Assembly (NCBI GenBank): GCA_016782445.1
Contig: JADHYM010000009.1
Location: forward strand, 1-43,071
DNA length: 43,071 nucleotides
From: Candidatus Omnitrophota bacterium
GTDB taxonomy: Bacteria > Omnitrophota > Gorgyraeia > JABMRN01 > RBG-13-46-9
Direction of reading: 5' to 3'
Translations under genes and position numbers: made by a program
In this document: one piece after another, positions 42,357 through 43,071 of the stretch
How the letters are laid out: each line of letters begins with the position of its first letter
Numbering within the stretch: the stretch's first letter is position 1
The notes under the pieces: model-generated
Seen by the model: only the letters and a program-made list of their open reading frames with translations
Databases searched by the model: none
What the model was told of the DNA's origin: nothing

Positions 42357-43071
42357 ATGAAAAAGTATAGATTTTACAGTTTCATAAAAGTGAGAGCGAA
42401 AAAAATTTATAAAAGCCGCCTTTTCCTGCCTTTTCTTATCGTCCTAGGCTTTTTTCTCGCCGTAATGGCTGTCATTTATATAGGTACCACGCCTTTCGCA
42501 TCAAGACTCGACGAAGGAGATATAGCCCTCCGAACCATCTACGCGCCCTATGACTTTACTTACCCCACGACGGTTGACGAGGAGTCTACGGATAAGGCAC
42601 GGAAAGAATTTGAGGAAAAGATTTCCCCGGTTTATGACATCGATAACAGCATAATGGATGCGGCTCTTCTCGATATTGACGCTCCGTTCGCGGCCCTTCT
42701 TGAAAGTAAAAAATACGACGACCCCGAGGCCTTAAAAAAGATAGCGAAGGATTCGCTGGAGGGCGTTTTTATCGTAGGCATCATGGATCCGAAGGAAAAA
42801 AGCTATCTTGCCGGTAGCGGTATAAAAGAGCTGGTTTTGCGCAACCCACGGTTTAAGATCGAGAGGACCATAAGAACAAAAGACGCCCTTGATACGAAAG
42901 AGGCCGCGAAGGTACTATACGATTCTGTCGATCGCGTGCTTTCGAAGCAAAGGTCCGAGAGAAAAGTGGTTTATGATCTGGCAAGGCGAGAGATTGTAGC
43001 AAACGCATCATTCAACGAGGAAGAAACGGCAAAAAGAAAAAAAGAGGCACGCTCACAGGTTCCTGTAATAT
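42357..43071 (+). CDS. PgpH-like 7TM-HD protein, 5' part (cut by window end)
   Basis: The first 238 residues are visible. A basic start is followed by a membrane helix (about 23-44), then an extracytoplasmic region with APYDFTYPTTVDEESTDKAR and FEEKISPVYDIDNSIM, characteristic of the 7TMR-HD extracellular domain. The family continues with seven membrane helices and a cytosolic HD domain that hydrolyses c-di-AMP. Those parts lie beyond the window, so the enzymatic assignment rests on the N-terminal domain only. It begins 6 bases after aspS with a weak ribosome site. Confidence 0.82.
   Translation, partial: MKKYRFYSFIKVRAKKIYKSRLFLPFLIVLGFFLAVMAVIYIGTTPFASRLDEGDIALRTIYAPYDFTYPTTVDEESTDKARKEFEEKISPVYDIDNSIMDAALLDIDAPFAALLESKKYDDPEALKKIAKDSLEGVFIVGIMDPKEKSYLAGSGIKELVLRNPRFKIERTIRTKDALDTKEAAKVLYDSVDRVLSKQRSERKVVYDLARREIVANASFNEEETAKRKKEARSQVPVI

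Overview
All recognisable genes in this 43 kb window lie on the + strand. They form several closely packed operons with frequent ATGA or short overlaps. The gene set is that of an uncultured bacterium with a Gram-negative style envelope. It includes an aerotolerance (Bat) operon, lower-glycolysis genes joined to secG, a Dpp/Opp-type peptide importer, both OtsAB and TreT trehalose genes, a GuaB3-type protein and an intein-bearing DnaE. The density of palindromic intergenic repeats and this gene order recall Candidatus Omnitrophota or relatives. That assignment is inference from general impression, not from a phylogenetic marker.

Layout. 1-312: repeat copy and a strong promoter. 313-3455: two GalT-family genes and gapA. 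3577-12463: moxR, an inserted four-helix-bundle (23S IVS-type) gene, a DUF58 gene, a short BatD-like gene, batA, batB, batC, batD and batE. 12666-14066: glgA. 14067-14758: repeat-rich gap with a relic glgA 3' end. 14759-15261: rubredoxin and a two-TM protein, bordered by cre/LacI-like palindromes. 15561-23144: pgk, tpiA, secG, then a family 5 solute-binding protein, two permeases and a double ATPase. 23207-27543: small membrane protein, PEGA protein, membrane GT2 glycosyltransferase and exported clan-A glycosidase. 27544-27864: repeats and a promoter. 27880-32007: otsA, otsB, a DUF5752-like gene and treT. 32008-32596: two palindromic elements and a promoter. 32597-43071: guaB3, dnaE with a 455-residue intein, a small unknown protein, HU, hisS, aspS and the 5' part of a PgpH-like HD phosphodiesterase gene.

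How the genes fit together. Central sugar metabolism runs through the window: GalT, GAPDH, PGK and TIM. Glucose is stored as glycogen through GlgA. It is also diverted to trehalose by two independent routes. The Bat/MoxR set probably forms a membrane vWA-protein complex with its AAA+ chaperone.

The most unusual signal is the set of interspersed palindromic elements, at least six kinds. They sit inside operons, often against a start or stop codon. Several are flanked by imperfect copies of the neighbouring gene's terminus. One repeat is read in frame inside the secretion-signal region of a solute-binding protein and another inside that of a glycosidase. One forms a small bridging reading frame that keeps ATGA coupling between batE and glgA. 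One cassette carries the four-helix-bundle gene, flanked by inverted repeats of the same kind found without a gene elsewhere.
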